NCBI RefSeq assembly: GCF_901764975.1
Contig: NZ_CABFKH010000007.1
Span: forward strand, 64,011 to 128,010
Source: Actinobacillus indolicus
GTDB lineage: Bacteria > Pseudomonadota > Gammaproteobacteria > Enterobacterales > Pasteurellaceae
Length of the DNA: 64,000 nt
Direction: 5' to 3'
Shown here piece by piece: positions 49,603 to 57,749 of this stretch. The notes under the pieces were generated by a model, which did no database searches, had not been told where the DNA came from, and saw only the letters and a program-made list of their open reading frames with translations. Each line of letters starts with the position of its first letter. The first letter of the stretch is position 1. A program made the position numbers and the translations under genes.

Positions 49603-50487
49603 ATGGCTTGGGTACAAATTCGTTTAAATAGTACAGATAGAGAAGCTGAGAAGATCAGTGATTTTTTAGAAGAAATTGGGGCGGTGTCCGTGACGTTTAT
49701 GGACAGCCAAGATACGCCGATTTTTGAACCGTTACCAGGGGAAACTCGTCTTTGGGGCAATACTGATGTGGTCGCATTATTTGATGCTGAAACCGATATG
49801 AAAGCGATTGTATCGGCATTGGTGGAAAGCAAACTGGTGACAGTTGATTTTGCACATAAAATTGAGCAAATCGAAGATAAGGATTGGGAACGGGAATGGA
49901 TGGATAATTTCCACCCGATGCAATTCGGAAAACGTTTGTGGATCTGCCCAAGTTGGCGTGAAGTGCCTGATCCGAATGCCGTCAATGTGATGTTAGACCC
50001 TGGTTTGGCGTTTGGTACAGGAACGCACCCGACCACCGCACTCTGTTTAGCGTGGTTAGACGGTTTAGACTTAACGGGTAAAACTGTGATTGACTTCGGT
50101 TGTGGTTCAGGGATTTTAGCGATTGCAGCCCTTAAATTAGGAGCAAAACAGGCAATTGGTATCGACATCGATCCGCAGGCAATTTTAGCCAGCCAAAATA
50201 ATGCTGAAGCAAATGGGGTAGCGGATAGATTACAGCTATTTCTTGCAAAAGATCAGCCGAAAGATTTAATTGCGGATGTGGTGGTCGCGAATATTTTGGC
50301 TGGCCCATTAAAAGAGCTTGCGCCACAAATTATCACGCTTGTTAAACCTGAAGGAGATTTAGGGCTTTCGGGGATTTTGGCTACACAAGCGGAATCGGTT
50401 TGCGAAGCTTATCAAGATGCCTTTGTGCTTGATCCTGTGGTAGAGAAAGAAGAGTGGTGTCGCATTACGGGCGTGAAGAGAGCTTAA
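49603..50487 (+). CDS. prmA: Ribosomal protein L11 methyltransferase
   Basis: PrmA trimethylates L11 at lysines and the N-terminus. The 294-residue protein has an N-terminal L11-recognition domain and a C-terminal SAM-binding domain with [20 protein letters not shown] (motif I), GIDIDPQAI, and [15 protein letters not shown]. The segment [19 protein letters not shown] is diagnostic. The length is as in E. coli. Its substrate L11 is encoded at 13171. The leader begins right after the transposase element. Confidence 0.97.
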   Translation: MAWVQIRLNSTDREAEKISDFLEEIGAVSVTFMDSQDTPIFEPLPGETRLWGNTDVVALFDAETDMKAIVSALVESKLVTVDFAHKIEQIEDKDWEREWMDNFHPMQFGKRLWICPSWREVPDPNAVNVMLDPGLAFGTGTHPTTALCLAWLDGLDLTGKTVIDFGCGSGILAIAALKLGAKQAIGIDIDPQAILASQNNAEANGVADRLQLFLAKDQPKDLIADVVVANILAGPLKELAPQIITLVKPEGDLGLSGILATQAESVCEAYQDAFVLDPVVEKEEWCRITGVKRA

Positions 50488-50503
50488 TCACATCATAAAA
50501 AAA

Positions 50504-50540
50504 CGGTCGGTATTTGCAAAATAATTGCAAGAACCGACCG
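50504..50540. terminator. Bidirectional terminator between prmA and eptA
   Basis: CGGTCGGT (50504-50511) and ACCGACCG (50533-50540) form a stem with AT-rich loop. A-runs precede it and TTGTCTTTTT follows, so it fits both converging genes. The right arm is part of an uptake signal (GACCGCTTGT). Confidence 0.8.
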
Positions 50541-50562
50541 CTTGTCTTTTTAAATCACCGCA

Positions 50563-52194
50563 CTATTTACGGCATTGACCTAAAATATCTAACTCTTTAC
50601 GATAAGTTGAGAGCGATAAATTGACATCTGTTGAACCAATCACCGAATGGAAGAAATTATCGTGAGAATAGGTTTTGGTTTTTGCATTTTCTCTCACACA
50701 ATTTAAATCGAAAGGTTCATTTTTTACCCACTCTTTTGAGAACCACATAATCATAGGGACTTTTGTTTGATATTCAGGCGCAATAGAGTAAGGCGCACCA
50801 TGTAAATATAAACCATTTTCCCCTAAAGACTCACCGTGATCTGAAACATAAAATAAGGCACTTTCCCATTTTTCATGTTTTTCTAACATAGAAATAATGT
50901 TATCTAAGAATTGATCTAAATAAACAATACCATTATCGTAAGTATTAACTAATTCTTCGTTGGTACAGCGACTAATTTCATTAGTATCACAGGTTGGCGT
51001 AAAGATTTTTTCTTTATCTGTATAACGTTCATAATAAGTTGGGCCGTGGCTTCCCATGGTATGAACAACAATTACAATATCTTTATTAGTAGATTCTTGT
51101 AATGCTTTATCAATTTCAGGTAATAAAATATTATCTAAACATTCCCCATCACGACAAAATTCCGGTAAATTTAATTCAATAATATTTTTCGTTGGCACAC
51201 GTTCACAGACACCTTTACAGTCACTGTTATTATTTAGCCATACTACATCCATGCCAGCTCGTTGCAGAATATCTAATAAATTGTCCTGTTTATAAGCTTT
51301 TGCATTACTGAATTCTTCTTGGGTTAATGCAGAGAACATACAAGGAACAGAAACAGCGGTTGCAGTACCACAGCTGTTCACATTGGTAAAGTTGATCACT
51401 TCATTGCCACGAGCAGCCAGTTTAGGTGTTGTTTGACGAGCATAGCCATTTAATCCCCAGTTTTGTGCACGCGTGGTTTCGCCTACAACAAGGATTGAAA
51501 CATGGCGATAATCATCTGGTTTGTCTAATTTCGCATCAAGCCCAAGTTGAGTATATGGTAAATTATCACGGTAATGATGGCGAATTTTCTTAATACTCGA
51601 TGCGACAAAGTTAGATGGAGTAATTAAATGTGGCAAACTTTTATTATTACGGAAAAAAGAAGCGTAATCTTGATAATAAAATTTAGCAACACTGAGAATA
51701 ACAATAACAGAAATCATAATGCTCGCTAAACGAGATAATAATTCTTTCCACCAAGGTTTATATTCAATTTTTACCGCTAAATATAATAAAGTTGGAATAA
51801 CACCTAAACAAAATAACCATAATAAAAAGGATGGTGTTAATGTTCGAGAGCTTTCTGCAAAATTAGTCTGTAATACATTGTTTAGCATATCTACATCAAA
51901 GTAGATATTAAAAAAGAGCGAGTTATAACTGATTGCTGCACTAATTAAAATTAAAAGCGGAATAATAATTTTATGTAGTACAGGAATAGATAAAATATTT
52001 AAAATAATATTGAGCGCAACGAAATAAACGAGAGGTATCGTTAATAGAAAATAACTTTCTGGCTGTCCAGTAAAGGGTTGAGCGACTAAGACTTGTTCGT
52101 AAAACCCAATATTTAATGCAAGGGTAAAATAAAACGAAACAAGTAGGTTGAGTGTTGTTGAGGATAATTTCCATTTAGGAAGAAAAGAGAGCAT
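50563..52194 (-). CDS. eptA: Phosphoethanolamine transferase, EptA type
   Basis: A 543-residue inner-membrane enzyme with five N-terminal transmembrane helices (about residues 12-175) and a periplasmic sulfatase-fold domain. The nucleophile Thr lies in NSCGTATAVSVPCMFS. VVGETTRAQNWGLNGY, LDILQRAGMDVVWLNNNSDCKG in part, and YVSDHGESLGENG are the metal-site motifs. Several cysteine pairs are as in EptA/MCR proteins. It transfers phosphoethanolamine to lipid A, which lowers binding of cationic peptides such as polymyxin (family knowledge). No pmrAB-like regulator is beside it. Confidence 0.92.
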   Translation of the reverse strand: MLSFLPKWKLSSTTLNLLVSFYFTLALNIGFYEQVLVAQPFTGQPESYFLLTIPLVYFVALNIILNILSIPVLHKIIIPLLILISAAISYNSLFFNIYFDVDMLNNVLQTNFAESSRTLTPSFLLWLFCLGVIPTLLYLAVKIEYKPWWKELLSRLASIMISVIVILSVAKFYYQDYASFFRNNKSLPHLITPSNFVASSIKKIRHHYRDNLPYTQLGLDAKLDKPDDYRHVSILVVGETTRAQNWGLNGYARQTTPKLAARGNEVINFTNVNSCGTATAVSVPCMFSALTQEEFSNAKAYKQDNLLDILQRAGMDVVWLNNNSDCKGVCERVPTKNIIELNLPEFCRDGECLDNILLPEIDKALQESTNKDIVIVVHTMGSHGPTYYERYTDKEKIFTPTCDTNEISRCTNEELVNTYDNGIVYLDQFLDNIISMLEKHEKWESALFYVSDHGESLGENGLYLHGAPYSIAPEYQTKVPMIMWFSKEWVKNEPFDLNCVRENAKTKTYSHDNFFHSVIGSTDVNLSLSTYRKELDILGQCRK

Positions 52195-52331
52195 AAATAA
52201 GCCTTATAAAATGAAATACTGCACTGCTTAGAGAAAAGTTTTTTATTTATGTTCAACTCTTTACATAAAATTTTATTATTTGACGTATAAATGTTTTTTT
52301 ATCTTTGAGAATTATTTGTAATAAATAAAAA

Positions 52332-52363
52332 GTCGGATTTGCAAATTTCTCCACAAATCCGAC
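52332..52363 (-). terminator. Terminator after ygiW
   Basis: GTCGGATTTG and CAAATCCGAC form a perfect 10-base stem with a 12-base loop. On the minus strand it is followed by TTTTTATTTATT. It lies between ygiW and eptA. Confidence 0.85.
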
Positions 52364-52381
52364 CGGTTGTATTGAAGAAAA

Positions 52382-52777
52382 TTACTTCTTCGTAATTTGT
52401 TTTACATCCACTTCTGTTTTACCCCATTCACTATCGACTTTACCGCGAATTTGAATGGTATCTTGTGGGGTGATATTTTGGCCTTGCCATGCACGTTTGC
52501 TGACATCAATGGTGATTTCGCCTGTTGCATCTTTAAAGGTGAATTCATCTTTATCAAGCTGTTTAACGATTTGACCTTCTAATAATGCAGGGGTGTCATC
52601 ACTTGCTTTTAAGGCATCAGCAACGGTTTTTACCGCAAGGCTTTCATCAAAGAAACCTTGTTGGGTTTGACCTTTGCCATCATGGTATCCACCACGGTGA
52701 CGATCGTCGCCATCGCCTTTTGCCATAGTTACAGTAGAAACGGCTAATAAAGTAGTTAAGATAATTGCTTTTTTCAT
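52382..52777 (-). CDS. ygiW: YgiW-type periplasmic OB-fold (BOF) protein
   Basis: A 131-residue secreted protein. Signal peptide MKKAIILTTLLAVSTVTMA is followed by an acidic, His/Gly-rich linker (GDGDDRHRGGYHDG) and a bacterial OB-fold domain (VADALKASDDTPALLEGQIV, DEFTFKDATGEITIDVSKRAW in part, VDSEWGKTEVDVKQI). Members (YgiW/VisP, TIGR00156) are tied to stress resistance and often lie next to qseBC, which is absent here. The His/Asp-rich linker could bind metal, but this is a guess. Confidence 0.88.
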   Translation of the reverse strand: MKKAIILTTLLAVSTVTMAKGDGDDRHRGGYHDGKGQTQQGFFDESLAVKTVADALKASDDTPALLEGQIVKQLDKDEFTFKDATGEITIDVSKRAWQGQNITPQDTIQIRGKVDSEWGKTEVDVKQITKK

Positions 52778-53009
52778 AGATTACTCCAATGTGTATTTTA
52801 AATAGTTATGATGTTTATAGCGAAAGGCGGTTGCCCTTCGTTGATGTGTATTAAACCAAGCAAATCTTAAAAAAAGCTTAAGAAATAAAAAATTTTTTTA
52901 AAAAGTTAATTTTTTTGTTAAGGTGTAATTTGATTGCGACAATCAGACAACTTCTGTATAATCTCCAACCTTTTATAAGTTCAGAATTTTGCAAAATTTG
53001 GAGTAAAGC

Positions 53010-53291
53010 ATGGCTCGTGTAACCGTACAAGATGCAGTAGAGAAAGTTGGCAACCGATTTGATTTGATTTTAACGGCAGCTCGCCGTGCAAGACAATTAC
53101 AGCTTCACACACGTGAACCGTTAGTCCCAGAAGAAGGTGATAAGCCAACGGTGATTGCATTACGTGAGATCGAAGAAGGCTTAATCAACAATCAAATTAT
53201 GGATCAACAAGAAAAATTTGATGCGATTACTCAAGAAGTTGCAGAAAAAGAAGCGATTTCTTTCCTTGCAGATGTGCAAGCGAATTCATAA
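53010..53291 (+). CDS. rpoZ: DNA-directed RNA polymerase omega subunit
   Basis: Omega helps assemble the beta' subunit and forms part of a ppGpp-binding site on RNA polymerase. The 93-residue protein begins [20 protein letters not shown] and has [10 protein letters not shown], and [13 protein letters not shown], all conserved. It precedes spoT as in other gammaproteobacteria, but a strong hairpin (53309-53357) lies between them. A promoter is expected near the TATAAT at about 52957. Confidence 0.96.
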   Translation: MARVTVQDAVEKVGNRFDLILTAARRARQLQLHTREPLVPEEGDKPTVIALREIEEGLINNQIMDQQEKFDAITQEVAEKEAISFLADVQANS

Positions 53292-53308
53292 TTAGATCAA
53301 GTTAAGTT

Positions 53309-53357
53309 AAAAATGGACAATGAAATGGGGGATTTACCCTTTTCATTGTCCATTTTT
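53309..53357 (+). terminator. Strong terminator between rpoZ and spoT
   Basis: AAAATGGACAATGAAA (53309-53324) and TTTCATTGTCCATTTT (53341-53356) form a perfect 16-base stem with a 16-base loop that holds GGG and CCC. A TTTTTC stretch closes it. It should uncouple spoT from rpoZ or reduce read-through. Confidence 0.88.
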
Positions 53358-53411
53358 CGTTATACATTATCTATCTTTAATATCTAAGTTGTCATTGTGG
53401 TGGAGTATAAA

Positions 53412-55517
53412 GTGGAACTGTTTGAAAGTCTTGATCGTGTGATTCAAGGGTATTTACCCGCTGATCAAATAGAAATGGTTAAACGTGCTTTTGTGGTAGC
53501 AAAACATGCACACGAAGGGCAATTTCGTTCCAGTGGTGAACCTTACATTACTCACCCTGTTGCTGTGGCGTGCATCATTGCTGAGATGAAACTTGATCAC
53601 GAAGCGGTAATGGCGGCACTTCTGCACGACGTAATCGAAGATACACCTTACACGGAAGAGCAACTTGCCGCAGAATTTGGCACAAGTACTGCTGAAATTG
53701 TCCAAGGCGTATCAAAACTAGATAAATTAAAATTCCGTACTCGCCAAGAAGCGCAGGTCGAAAACTTCCGTAAGATGATCTTGGCGATGACCAAAGATGT
53801 TCGTGTCGTTTTAATCAAACTCGCCGACCGTACCCACAATATGCAAACCCTTGGGGCGTTGCGTCCTGATAAACGCCAACGCATTGCGAAAGAAACCCTC
53901 GAAATTTACACACCATTGGCTCACCGTTTGGGTATTGAACATTTAAAAAATCAATTAGAAGATCTCTGTCTTGAAGCGATGTATCCCCACCGTTATCGTG
54001 TGTTAAAAATGGCAGTTGATACAGCAAGGGGATCAAACCAAGCGATGATTCAGCGCATTTCTGAAGAAATTCAGGCTCGCTTGGGAGAGGTTGGAATCAA
54101 AGCGCGAGTTTATGGTAAAGAGCGCCATCTCTACTATCTTTACGAACGTATGCGCCAAAAAGCACAACGTTTTAATTCTATTTTAGATATTTACTCATTC
54201 CGAGTGGTCGTGGATAGCATTGACAACTGCTACCGTGTTTTAGGGCAAATGCATAGTTTGTATAAACCACGCCCGTTCCAAGTCAAAGATTATATTGCGG
54301 TGCCGAAAACCAATGGCTACCAATCGTTGCATACCTCTATGATTGGCCCTAAAGGCGTGCCTGTGGATGTATTAATTCGTACAGAAGAGATGGATCAGGC
54401 TGCACGTCTTGGTGTGGCGGCTTTCTGGGGTTATCAAGAGCAAGCCAATATGAGTGTACAAGTCCGTGCGCAACAATGGCTCAAAAGTATCGTGGAAATG
54501 CAACAAAGTGCAGGCAACTCAGCGGAATTTATCGAAAACGTTAAATCTGATCTGTTCTCAAGCGACATCTACGTCTTTACTCCGAAAGGTCGTATCGTAC
54601 AGCTTCCCGCCAATGCGACGGCGGTGGATTTCGCCTATGCGGTACATACTGATGTGGGTGACCGCTGTATTGGTGCAGTGGTCGATCATCAGCCGTATCC
54701 ACTTTCTCAACCGTTGCAATCCGGGCAAACCATTGAAATTCAAACGGCAGAAAGTCCACGTTTAAATGCGTTGTGGCTGAACTTTGTAGTGACGGCAAAA
54801 GCACGATCTTGTATTCGTAATACCTTAAAACGCCAGCAACGTACCGAAGCTATTTCGCTTGGCAGACGACAATTATTATTGTCACTCAATTTGCAAAGTT
54901 TTGAGCAAATCGACCCGCTTGTAATAGAAAATGTACTGACAGATTTGAAGTTAGAGCAGTTTGATGATCTGTTAGCCGAAATCGGTTTGGGCAATCAGAT
55001 TAGTGGCGTGGTGGCTCAACGTTTATCAGGTAAAACCCTAGAGATTGATACGGACGGCAACCCTGAAAATAATCAACCCCTTGCAATTCAGGGTGTAGAT
55101 AGCGGTTTGATTAGCTTTGCGAAATGCTGTTTGCCTGTGCCGGGGGATGAAATCATCGCTCATATCAGTTCGGGCAAAGGGCTAATGGTTCACTGTTTAA
55201 CCTGCAAAAATGTAAAAGATGCCGTCACCGATCATCGTTACTATATGCCTGTAAGTTGGGAAATTGCCAAAGATAAATCCGTTGAATTTGAAGCGGAAAT
55301 CGTGGTCGATATTCTCAATCAACAAGGCATTCTAGCAGGGATTACTTCTGCGATTGCCAAAATGAACAGCAATATCCTTGATATTCACAGCCAACAGCGA
55401 GAAGGTGGTGTGTATCAAGTGAAATTGCTAGTAAGTGTAAAAGATAAAGCCCATCTCAATGGCATTTTAGCTAAGCTCAGCCATCTCACTGGTGTAGTAC
55501 AAGCGGTGAGAGCGTAG
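53412..55517 (+). CDS. spoT: Bifunctional (p)ppGpp synthetase/hydrolase SpoT
   Basis: SpoT makes and breaks (p)ppGpp in response to starvation. About 701 residues: HD hydrolase domain (THPVAVACIIAEMKLDHEAV, LLHDVIEDT), synthetase domain (YGKERHLYYLYERM, RVVVDSIDNCYRVLGQMHSL in part, PKTNGYQSLHTSM), TGS domain (VFTPKGRIVQLPANATAVDF), zinc-finger-like CC...C/H region and C-terminal ACT domain. GTG codons at 53397, 53400 and 53412 are in frame. The last gives MELFESLDRV, like E. coli MYLFESL, and has TGGAG seven bases before it, so I chose it. Confidence 0.94.
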   Translation: MELFESLDRVIQGYLPADQIEMVKRAFVVAKHAHEGQFRSSGEPYITHPVAVACIIAEMKLDHEAVMAALLHDVIEDTPYTEEQLAAEFGTSTAEIVQGVSKLDKLKFRTRQEAQVENFRKMILAMTKDVRVVLIKLADRTHNMQTLGALRPDKRQRIAKETLEIYTPLAHRLGIEHLKNQLEDLCLEAMYPHRYRVLKMAVDTARGSNQAMIQRISEEIQARLGEVGIKARVYGKERHLYYLYERMRQKAQRFNSILDIYSFRVVVDSIDNCYRVLGQMHSLYKPRPFQVKDYIAVPKTNGYQSLHTSMIGPKGVPVDVLIRTEEMDQAARLGVAAFWGYQEQANMSVQVRAQQWLKSIVEMQQSAGNSAEFIENVKSDLFSSDIYVFTPKGRIVQLPANATAVDFAYAVHTDVGDRCIGAVVDHQPYPLSQPLQSGQTIEIQTAESPRLNALWLNFVVTAKARSCIRNTLKRQQRTEAISLGRRQLLLSLNLQSFEQIDPLVIENVLTDLKLEQFDDLLAEIGLGNQISGVVAQRLSGKTLEIDTDGNPENNQPLAIQGVDSGLISFAKCCLPVPGDEIIAHISSGKGLMVHCLTCKNVKDAVTDHRYYMPVSWEIAKDKSVEFEAEIVVDILNQQGILAGITSAIAKMNSNILDIHSQQREGGVYQVKLLVSVKDKAHLNGILAKLSHLTGVVQAVRA

Positions 55518-55537
55518 TTATTTATATCTATAAAATA

Positions 55538-55567
55538 AAAGCCAAATAGTTATATTTATTTGGCTTT
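55538..55567 (+). terminator. Terminator after spoT
   Basis: AAAGCCAAATA (55538-55548) and TATTTGGCTTT (55557-55567) form an 11-base stem 20 bases after the spoT stop, followed by ATAGACG. Confidence 0.82.
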
Positions 55568-55637
55568 ATAGACGCATATCCATATTAATAATATTTTTAA
55601 TCTATATTTGTTTAAATATTAATCTTTACCCCTTCTT

Positions 55638-55755
55638 TTATCTACTGAATAGTTTGTTTGGTTGTTTTTTGTACTCGACATATTCTTCAATGTTTTTAAT
55701 GGCAGAATCAACAATAAGTGATTGTTTTATGTACTGTTTTTGCGCATTATATCAT
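55638..55755 (-). pseudogene. Possible C-terminal remnant of a lost gene
   Basis: On the minus strand, a frame from a stop near 55755 to TAA at 55638-55640 encodes about 35 residues without a start codon, including IVDSAIKNIEEYVEYKKQPN and then KLFSR. The composition is protein-like (helical, charged) and unlike the AT-rich DNA around. In E. coli this interval between spoT and recG holds trmH, but I see no TrmH motif here. It may be the tail of a gene lost when the lipoprotein-Slam pair was inserted. The evidence is weak. Confidence 0.3.
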
Positions 55756-55829
55756 TTATATTTTTAAGTAAACTTTAATATTTTATGTATGTTAACAGTG
55801 TTAAATGTAATGTTTTGTTTTTTATATTG

Positions 55830-55858
55830 TTGACAATTTGATCTAATCGATCTATAAA
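55830..55858 (+). promoter_or_regulatory. Sigma70 promoter of the surface lipoprotein gene
   Basis: TTGACA (55830-55835), a 17-base spacer and TATAAA (55853-55858) form a near-consensus promoter, giving a leader of about 118 bases. I see no obvious Fur box over it. The 55568-55829 stretch upstream is AT-rich and otherwise holds only the possible gene remnant. Confidence 0.75.
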
Positions 55859-55982
55859 TGCGCAAGAAAGGCTTGAAATTTGGCCTTTTGTATACAAAAG
55901 GGGAGATATTCATCATAGCTGAATATCTCAAAAGACTTGAGTAACAATTACACTCATTCATCTTATATAAGGTTATGAAACT

Positions 55983-57599
55983 ATGAACAAACATTCACTT
56001 GTAAAATTTAGTTTGACGTTAGTCTCTGCAGCAGTATTAGCAGCGTGTTCAAGCGGTGGTTCATCAAATAATGATGCAGCAAATAATGATGCAGCAAAAC
56101 AACAAGCAGCTCAGCAACAACAAGCAGCAGAGGCAGCAGCAAAAGCTAAAGCAGAAGCAGAGGCAAAAGCTAAAGCAGAAGCAGCAGCTAAAGCAGCAGA
56201 AGCAAAAGTAGCAGCAGCACAATCTGTTGGTCACAAATTAGTGAAAAAAACAGAGTCAAATTTTATCTTAAGAAATGGTGAGTCACGAACTGCGACTTCA
56301 TCACGTTCAACTGGTCGTTCAGATAATATGGCTGTGGAATTATATAAAAGCTTAGATACTGTTGTTGTATCTGTTCCATATAACTCAGATGGATCAGTAA
56401 ATACCAAAGCTCCAATCGGCTATGTTGAAGACTTTGATTTCCGTGGCAACACAGATAACACACGTGGTGCACATACTTTAAATCACATTTATAAAACAGC
56501 TAATGGTGCAACAACTTCTGGTGCAGCACGTGGTGCTCACAACGATACGACAAAAACTGACACTATGGGTCAACAACAAGGTAACGTGTTAGTTTACCAA
56601 AAAGGCCGTACTAACTACATCCCAACAGATGATAAAGTTGTATCTGGTAAAGAAGGTTTCACAGCAAGTGACACTTTCCGTGATCGTTCAAACACCGTTG
56701 CTGAAGTTTATGGCCATAGAACGTTTGTAGCTGGTAATTCAGTTGCTGGTAACGATGCAGGTAAACAAGCGGCATATATGAAAGATTTTGGTGCAGATGT
56801 TGTAGCGAATAACGCTCCATTCTTAACAAAACAATCAAATGGTAACTATGCAGATGGTCAGTTAGAATTCGTTCAATACGGCCGTGTGACATCTAAATTA
56901 CACGACGTAGATCCTGCGTCTGTCAAAAAAGGTGTAAATGTTGGTGAACGTGGTACAAGCGTAGTAAGTTATGCAGATTACAACACTAAAGGTTCTGAAA
57001 ATAGCTACTTCTATCGTGGTGTGAATGATACTGCGTATGATGCAAACTTAACAGCTAAATTATCAAAAGCGTATTACAACAAAGATGCTGCTGAGGGTAA
57101 ATTAACCTATCAAGGTCACGCGGTAACTTATGGTTTCACTCACGTAGCTCCTGATGCAGGAAATAAAGTTGCAGATGTTCCAAATGCTGTTGGTCAAAAA
57201 CCAACCGTTCAGGCACATTTAGTAAGCGGTACACACGCACACGCTACTATTGATTTAGCAAGCAAATCTGTAACAGGTAACCTATATGATGTATGGTCTG
57301 TAAACAACCAGAAATCTAACCAAGATATTGCTACCTTTACTGGTACGTTAGCAAATAACGGTACGATTGCTGGTACATCTACCCGTGTACAAGATAAGGC
57401 TGCAGGTACATTTAACGGTAACTTATTCGGCTCACAAGCTCAAGAGTTAGGTGGTGCGTTAGCAAGTAAAGCAACTGATGCTGCTAAGAGCTGGGGTGCG
57501 GTATTTGGTGCACAAGTACAAGAAACTCCATATCAAGCTCCAGTAGAACCTGAAGCGAAACCTTCACGTTGGGGTGTTCAAACTGACGCAACAAACTAA
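55983..57599 (+). CDS. Surface lipoprotein, probable Slam substrate
   Basis: A 538-residue lipoprotein. The signal peptide ends in the lipobox LAAC with Cys22, followed by SSGGSSNND. Residues about 33-80 form a low-complexity linker (NNDAA twice, then KAEAEAKAKAEAAA). The C-terminal part has the Gly-rich barrel pattern of TbpB-like Slam substrates: ATFTGTLANNGTIAGTS, GTFNGNLFGSQAQELGG and KSWGAVFGAQ. The adjacent Slam gene fits with export to the cell surface. The ligand is unknown; known relatives bind transferrin, haemoglobin, haem or complement factor H. Two exact 15-base repeats occur at 56067-56096. Confidence 0.82.
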   Translation: MNKHSLVKFSLTLVSAAVLAACSSGGSSNNDAANNDAAKQQAAQQQQAAEAAAKAKAEAEAKAKAEAAAKAAEAKVAAAQSVGHKLVKKTESNFILRNGESRTATSSRSTGRSDNMAVELYKSLDTVVVSVPYNSDGSVNTKAPIGYVEDFDFRGNTDNTRGAHTLNHIYKTANGATTSGAARGAHNDTTKTDTMGQQQGNVLVYQKGRTNYIPTDDKVVSGKEGFTASDTFRDRSNTVAEVYGHRTFVAGNSVAGNDAGKQAAYMKDFGADVVANNAPFLTKQSNGNYADGQLEFVQYGRVTSKLHDVDPASVKKGVNVGERGTSVVSYADYNTKGSENSYFYRGVNDTAYDANLTAKLSKAYYNKDAAEGKLTYQGHAVTYGFTHVAPDAGNKVADVPNAVGQKPTVQAHLVSGTHAHATIDLASKSVTGNLYDVWSVNNQKSNQDIATFTGTLANNGTIAGTSTRVQDKAAGTFNGNLFGSQAQELGGALASKATDAAKSWGAVFGAQVQETPYQAPVEPEAKPSRWGVQTDATN

Positions 57600-57618
57600 T
57601 TGTTGAACAGTTCTTAAG

Positions 57619-57652
57619 AAAAAATAGTCCAAGTTTTTGGACTATTTTTTTT
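57619..57652 (+). terminator. Terminator between lipoprotein and Slam genes
   Basis: AAAAAATAGTCC, loop AAGTTTTT, GGACTATTTTTT, then TT. The stem lies 19 bases after the lipoprotein stop. It would make the abundant lipoprotein mRNA much more frequent than slam mRNA. Confidence 0.9.
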
Positions 57653-57749
57653 AGTATAGATAATAAAAAATGCGATAAATATTAAAATAGGTAATCTTTA
57701 TATGATTTTAGATATACTTACATTTGTCGTAAATTAGATAAGGAATCAT

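Noticed and set aside
55800..55982. A Fur box before the lipoprotein gene
   Set aside because: Expected if the lipoprotein were an iron receptor, but I see no 19-base Fur-like palindrome over the promoter.
55764..55994. A 76-codon minus-strand ORF overlapping the promoter of the lipoprotein gene
   Set aside because: AT-rich, no ribosome-binding site, overlaps a near-consensus promoter and the lipoprotein start; composition is not protein-like.
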